This document shows, piece by piece, positions 14,548 through 16,952 of a stretch of DNA of 16,952 bases. Position 1 is the stretch's first letter. Each line of letters starts with the position of its first letter. The notes under the pieces were generated by a model. That model saw only the letters and a program-made list of their open reading frames with translations, did not search any database and had not been told where the DNA came from. The position numbers and the translations under genes are program-made. Source of the stretch: an uncultured Verrucomicrobiota bacterium (lineage in GTDB: Bacteria; Verrucomicrobiota; Kiritimatiellia; CAIQIC01; Lenti-01). The stretch spans positions 1 to 16,952 of the forward strand of contig CALKWZ010000060.1 of the NCBI GenBank assembly GCA_938003985.1. The letters run 5' to 3'.

Positions 14548-15954
14548 ATGCATGCAACCCCACGTCCCGATGACTTCTTCGCTTCGCTGCCCGACGCAAC
14601 GCTGATGGATCCGGCGGGCTATCCGCCCGAATTCCTGCGCGAGCAACTGCGCACGCCGACGCTGCGCGCGCTGTTCGCGCCCGATTCCACGGCGCGGGGC
14701 AATCTCGAGATCGTCCGCGCCGCGGCGTACCGTTCCGTCGAACTCGCGCTGTCGCTGGGCATCACCGTCTCCCTGTTCACCGATCCGGTCCGCCGCTTCG
14801 CACCGGACCTGTGGCGCGAAGAACTGGAAGAGGGATTTCTGACCCGCGGCTGGCTGGGCGGCATGATGATCACGGAGCCGGGGTGCGGCACGGACCTGCT
14901 GGCGTGCCAGACCGAGTACCGCGCGGACGAGCAGGGACCGGCGCTGGCGGGCACGAAGCACTGGGCCGGGCTGACGGCCCTGGCCGATTTCTGGCTGGTC
15001 CTGGCCCGCGACGGCGCGAAAGGCCGGGGCTACGGGTTCCCGTCGCTGAATTTCTACGTCTGCCGCGCCACGCCCGAATCGTTCCGGTTGCTGAAGCGCT
15101 ACGGGCCCGCCGGGCTCCGTTCGATTCCCTACGGCATGACCCGGATCGAGGCCCGCGCCGGGATCCTGGCGCCGCTGCTCTCCGGCAGCAAGACCGACCG
15201 CTTCCGCCGAATCCACGCCATCCTGCAGCGCAGCCGCATTTCGATTTCGGCCATCGCCTGCGGCGCGTGCGCGCGCCTGGCGGACGACGTCCGGCGGCGC
15301 GTGCAGGAGCGAACCGTGTTCGGCAAGCCGCTGGAAAGCTACGGCCAGGTGCAGGCGCGCGCCGCCGAAATCGCGGCGGCGCGGGAGATCGCGCGGATGC
15401 TGCACGAGATCGGCTGCCGCGAAGCCGAAGCGGCCGACCAGCCCGGTTCCGACGGCGTGCCGGCCCAGATCGCCAATATCGTCAAGGTGGTCGCCAGCGA
15501 TCTGGCCTTCGCGGCCGCGACGTCCGCCTCGCAGCTCTTCGGCGGCGAGAGCTACCGGACCGACGGCTACGTCGGCCGCGCCACGGCCGATCTCCGGCCG
15601 TTCCGGATCTTCGAGGGCTCCAACGACGTGCTCTGCGACGCCATCTGGCAGGCCGCGGAAAAGACCGCGAAGACCGGCGGCGAGTCCTTTGCGGACGCGG
15701 TGCGCCGCGCGCACGAAATGGGCGGCTGGCCGGCGCCCTCCGTCGCGGCTTTCGCTGCGGAAAGCGGGGCCGGGGCTTTGCCCCAAGGCCTGCGCTGCCT
15801 CGGCGGGCGCGTCCTGGCCAATGCGGAAGTGCTGCGCCGGGGGCTGGAACAGGGACTGTCGAGCGCCGCGCTCCACCCGTTGCGCCGCCGCATCGCCCGC
15901 GACCTGGCCCTCGCCGAAGCCGACCGCGCCAACGCCGGGCTCGTGGAATACTGA
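14548..15954 (+). CDS. Acyl-CoA dehydrogenase family flavoprotein, atypical
   Basis: FAD enzyme of the acyl-CoA dehydrogenase superfamily, 468 residues, longer than the usual 380-400. Family motifs: MMITEPGCGTDLLACQTEY at 106-124, GTKHWAGLTALADFWLVLAR at 135-154, helical C-domain from IHAILQRSRISISAIACGA, TVFGKPLESYGQVQARAAE, and QLFGGESYRTDGYVGRATAD followed by RIFEGSND, where E356 is in the position of the catalytic glutamate of short- and medium-chain enzymes. The cofactor motifs deviate (GTKHWAG in place of GTKxxIT). The last 90 residues form an extra helical tail. The ATG has no Shine-Dalgarno. Substrate unknown; partners for electron transfer (ETF) are not visible. It could act with the acyl-CoA ligase at the left edge, though they are far apart. 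Confidence 0.88.
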   Translation: MHATPRPDDFFASLPDATLMDPAGYPPEFLREQLRTPTLRALFAPDSTARGNLEIVRAAAYRSVELALSLGITVSLFTDPVRRFAPDLWREELEEGFLTRGWLGGMMITEPGCGTDLLACQTEYRADEQGPALAGTKHWAGLTALADFWLVLARDGAKGRGYGFPSLNFYVCRATPESFRLLKRYGPAGLRSIPYGMTRIEARAGILAPLLSGSKTDRFRRIHAILQRSRISISAIACGACARLADDVRRRVQERTVFGKPLESYGQVQARAAEIAAAREIARMLHEIGCREAEAADQPGSDGVPAQIANIVKVVASDLAFAAATSASQLFGGESYRTDGYVGRATADLRPFRIFEGSNDVLCDAIWQAAEKTAKTGGESFADAVRRAHEMGGWPAPSVAAFAAESGAGALPQGLRCLGGRVLANAEVLRRGLEQGLSSAALHPLRRRIARDLALAEADRANAGLVEY

Positions 15955-16043
15955 GCGGAGACCTATTCGCGGGATCGGATGGCCGGTGCGCCCGTGCTTT
16001 GGTGAATGCCGCGCCGCGAATGCAAGCCGGAGCCCGGCGCCCG

Positions 16044-16075
16044 AAGAAGAAAAGACGGCTTTTAAAAAGCCGTCT
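16044..16075 (-). terminator. Rho-independent terminator at the end of the cassette array
   Basis: Inverted repeat AGACGGCT / AGCCGTCT around an A/T-rich loop (16053-16075), followed on the minus strand by the T-rich run TTTTCTTCTT. It would stop cassette transcripts before they run antisense into the acyl-CoA dehydrogenase gene. On the plus strand the run after the stem is not T-rich, so it is a weaker end for that gene. Confidence 0.7.
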
Positions 16076-16117
16076 CAGGAATCCTTTTGTCCCCGTACTG
16101 CGGGTGGCTTAATGGTT

Positions 16118-16124
16118 GTTCTGC
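16118..16124 (-). other. Truncated attC: R'' box only
   Basis: On the minus strand GCAGAAC, followed by AA, sits 3 bases after the stop of the cassette 2 gene. It is the exact complement of the R' box GTTCTGC at the start of that cassette. No L''/L' arms or second R' box follow; instead the sequence runs into unrelated bases and the terminator. The site appears broken. Confidence 0.6.
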
Positions 16125-16127
16125 ATT

Positions 16128-16481
16128 TTATTCATCTGTATTGATGGGGCCAGAAGGAGTGGTGTTATTCATTTCGTCTTGTGGATATGACTTCGGTCCT
16201 GTCAGCCATCGCCATCCATACCAGACGAGAAGTCCTGGCAATGCGAGTTGAATTGATGTCTTGTATGCTTCACGAAATTCTTTGGTTGGAGCGAACAGAT
16301 TGTAGATAATCCATCCAATAAGTATCAGGCCCATCAACAACGCAGTGGCGCCGAATATCTTTCTGATAACAGCGCCAAGAATTCCTCTTTTATCCATCAA
16401 CCACAGGATGATGAGGGGTAGTCCGATGAATACTGCCGCGATGGCTACAACGGTAACGATGGATGGAAATATATGATTCAT
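16128..16481 (-). CDS. Cassette 2: small membrane protein with three predicted helices
   Basis: Protein of 117 residues with no family I recognise. Hydrophobic helices lie at about 7-28 (SIVTVVAIAAVFIGLPLIIL), 41-63 (ending in LILIGWIIYNLF) and 76-93 (SIQLALPGLLVWYGWRWL). Basic KR after helix 1 suggests that side is cytoplasmic. The C-terminal 24 residues are polar. The ATG is 13 bases downstream of the cassette crossover point, with an AAAGA weakly resembling a ribosome site; the stop is 3 bases before the truncated attC. The codon use and base composition are AT-richer than the chromosome genes, as expected for an acquired cassette. Cassette membrane proteins include toxins, immunity and phage-defence proteins, but nothing here proves one of these. 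Confidence 0.72.
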   Translation of the reverse strand: MNHIFPSIVTVVAIAAVFIGLPLIILWLMDKRGILGAVIRKIFGATALLMGLILIGWIIYNLFAPTKEFREAYKTSIQLALPGLLVWYGWRWLTGPKSYPQDEMNNTTPSGPINTDE

Positions 16482-16489
16482 TCTTTATT

Positions 16490-16553
16490 GCAGAACGTCA
16501 GCGTTCACCCTCGCGCCACTTGTGGCGCGTAGGGGTGCAACGCCTTGTTCGCA
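16490..16553 (-). other. attC recombination site
   Basis: On the minus strand this 64-base site has R'' TGCGAAC, L'' region GCGTTGCACCC, a central hairpin CGCGCCAC-AA-GTGGCGCG, L' region GGGTGAACGC and R' GTTCTGC. GCGTT pairs with AACGC and CACCC with GGGTG, leaving one unpaired G, the extrahelical base that sets strand polarity in attC sites. R'' and R' pair through GAAC/GTTC. The length lies within the known attC range. The crossover point is between G16496 and T16495. Confidence 0.87.
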
Positions 16554-16556
16554 GTA

Positions 16557-16883
16557 CTATAATAATCCCTTGCTTTTCCATAACGCCATTTCATCCCGGA
16601 TATGGGGTCGCAGCGCCAGATAATATAGCGGGGTGTATATCAACACGCCTGTCATCATAATAGCAAGTGACGCTAAAAGACGGGTTGCATCGGACGCGTC
16701 GGGCCAGAGCTTACTGGGGAGAAATATTCCGCTTACGATGCCGCCCACGAAGGACACCATGCCAAGCATGCCGCGCCAGTCAGTAAATACCTTCCAGTGA
16801 TGTCACCGGACAATCGCGTGTCTATCACGCCAGGATAAATGCGATATCTCGGGTATTTGTTTAGCCGTGAAGATAATGTTCAT
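16557..16883 (-). pseudogene. Cassette 1: small membrane protein gene with in-frame TGA
   Basis: Reading the minus strand from the ATG at 16883 gives MNIIFTAKQIPEISHLSWRD and on to residue 26, then a TGA at 16805-16803. The same frame continues as HHWKVFTDWRGMLGMVSFVG and further to a TAG at 16557, 108 codons in all. GAGAAG precedes the first ATG, which lies 17 bases after the cassette crossover point, the normal place for a cassette gene start. Two hydrophobic helices follow the TGA (about residues 40-58 and 68-89 of the full frame). Either a nonsense mutation has split the gene, or translation restarts at the ATG at 16769 to give a 70-residue protein. No family recognised. Single-base sequencing error is the main alternative. 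Confidence 0.65.
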
Positions 16884-16893
16884 AATTCTTCTC

Positions 16894-16952
16894 TGCGAAC
16901 AGTTTTATTGGGCCGACCCGAGGTCGGCTTTACGTGGCGAAGTGTGATTTGC
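16894..16952 (-). other. Upstream integron site: attI-like or partial attC, cut by window edge
   Basis: On the minus strand the cassette 1 boundary is GTTCGCA (16900-16894). The bases before it, CCCAATAAAACT, recall the end of attI sites (class 1 attI ends CCCTAAAACAAAG before GTT), from memory. A 7-bp hairpin GCCGACC/GGTCGGC (16912-16928) lies just upstream. No L' matching an attC arm is evident, so attI is my first choice, but the left half of a long attC could lie outside the window. Confidence 0.5.

Larger units (their letters stand above)
16118..16952 (-). mobile_element. Integron gene-cassette array (two cassettes, distal end)
   Basis: AT-richer segment holding two compact cassettes read on the minus strand. 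Cassette 1 runs from 16899 to 16496 and cassette 2 from 16495 to the truncated attC at 16118. Each holds one small reading frame that starts 13-17 bases after the crossover point and stops 3 bases before the next R'' box. R'' of the attC after cassette 1 (TGCGAAC) is the exact complement of the R' at its start (GTTCGCA); the same holds for cassette 2 (GCAGAAC and GTTCTGC). This is what circular cassette excision and insertion by an IntI integrase predicts. The integrase is not in the window; by orientation it should lie to the right. Confidence 0.82.

Noticed and set aside
13246..15876. 876-codon minus-strand open frame across the M20 peptidase and acyl-CoA dehydrogenase
   Set aside because: No recognisable motif, and the plus strand carries two complete well-supported genes.
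16501..16553. Hairpin after cassette 1 as a simple rho-independent terminator
   Set aside because: No T-run follows, and the bulged two-arm symmetry plus flanking R boxes that complement cassette ends fit attC much better.
1..16952. CRISPR array, tRNA or rRNA genes
   Set aside because: No regularly spaced repeats and no tRNA or rRNA-like stretches were seen by reading; a covariance search was not possible here.

Overview
The window reads as the chromosome of a GC-rich, Gram-negative (diderm) bacterium. The evidence is two outer-membrane beta-barrel proteins (MipA/OmpV-like and FadL/OmpP1-like), two lipoproteins with clear lipoboxes, and a MenA-type prenyltransferase pointing to menaquinone. 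No rRNA or taxon-defining marker is present. A PVC-group origin (Kiritimatiellota or Verrucomicrobia-like) fits the gene mix, but this is a guess.

Layout, left to right. 1-3395 (minus strand): a small lipoprotein, a MipA/OmpV-like barrel, a secreted DUF4410-like protein and an AMP-forming acyl-CoA ligase cut by the left edge. 3501-6368 (plus): a promoter, an LsrG-like monooxygenase whose stop overlaps the start of an iron-type alcohol dehydrogenase, then a FadL-like porin with its own promoter. 6403-11801 (minus): KH-R3H RNA-binding protein, a PpiC-type peptidyl-prolyl isomerase lipoprotein with promoter and terminator, a large transketolase-like ThDP enzyme with a strong promoter, and nadA. 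11893-15954 (plus): a membrane-anchored NTF2-like protein overlapping menA, an M20 peptidase, then an atypical acyl-CoA dehydrogenase.

From about 16080 to the right edge the composition becomes visibly AT-richer and the gene style changes. This part is the most notable in the window. It is the end of an integron cassette array read on the minus strand. A well-formed attC site (16490-16553) separates two cassettes, each with one small membrane-protein gene packed tightly between cassette boundaries. The logic of cassette exchange is visible in the sequence: the R'' box of each attC is the exact 7-base complement of the R' box at the start of its own cassette. One cassette gene carries an in-frame TGA. 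The array ends on the left in a truncated attC next to an intrinsic terminator. The integrase gene is predicted just beyond the right edge.

A second theme is regulatory. Several genes (the ThDP enzyme, the acyl-CoA dehydrogenase, the MipA-like gene, and more weakly nadA and the DUF4410-like gene) have a candidate -10 box only 6-11 bases before the ATG and no Shine-Dalgarno, which suggests leaderless mRNAs. Other genes have normal Shine-Dalgarno sites.
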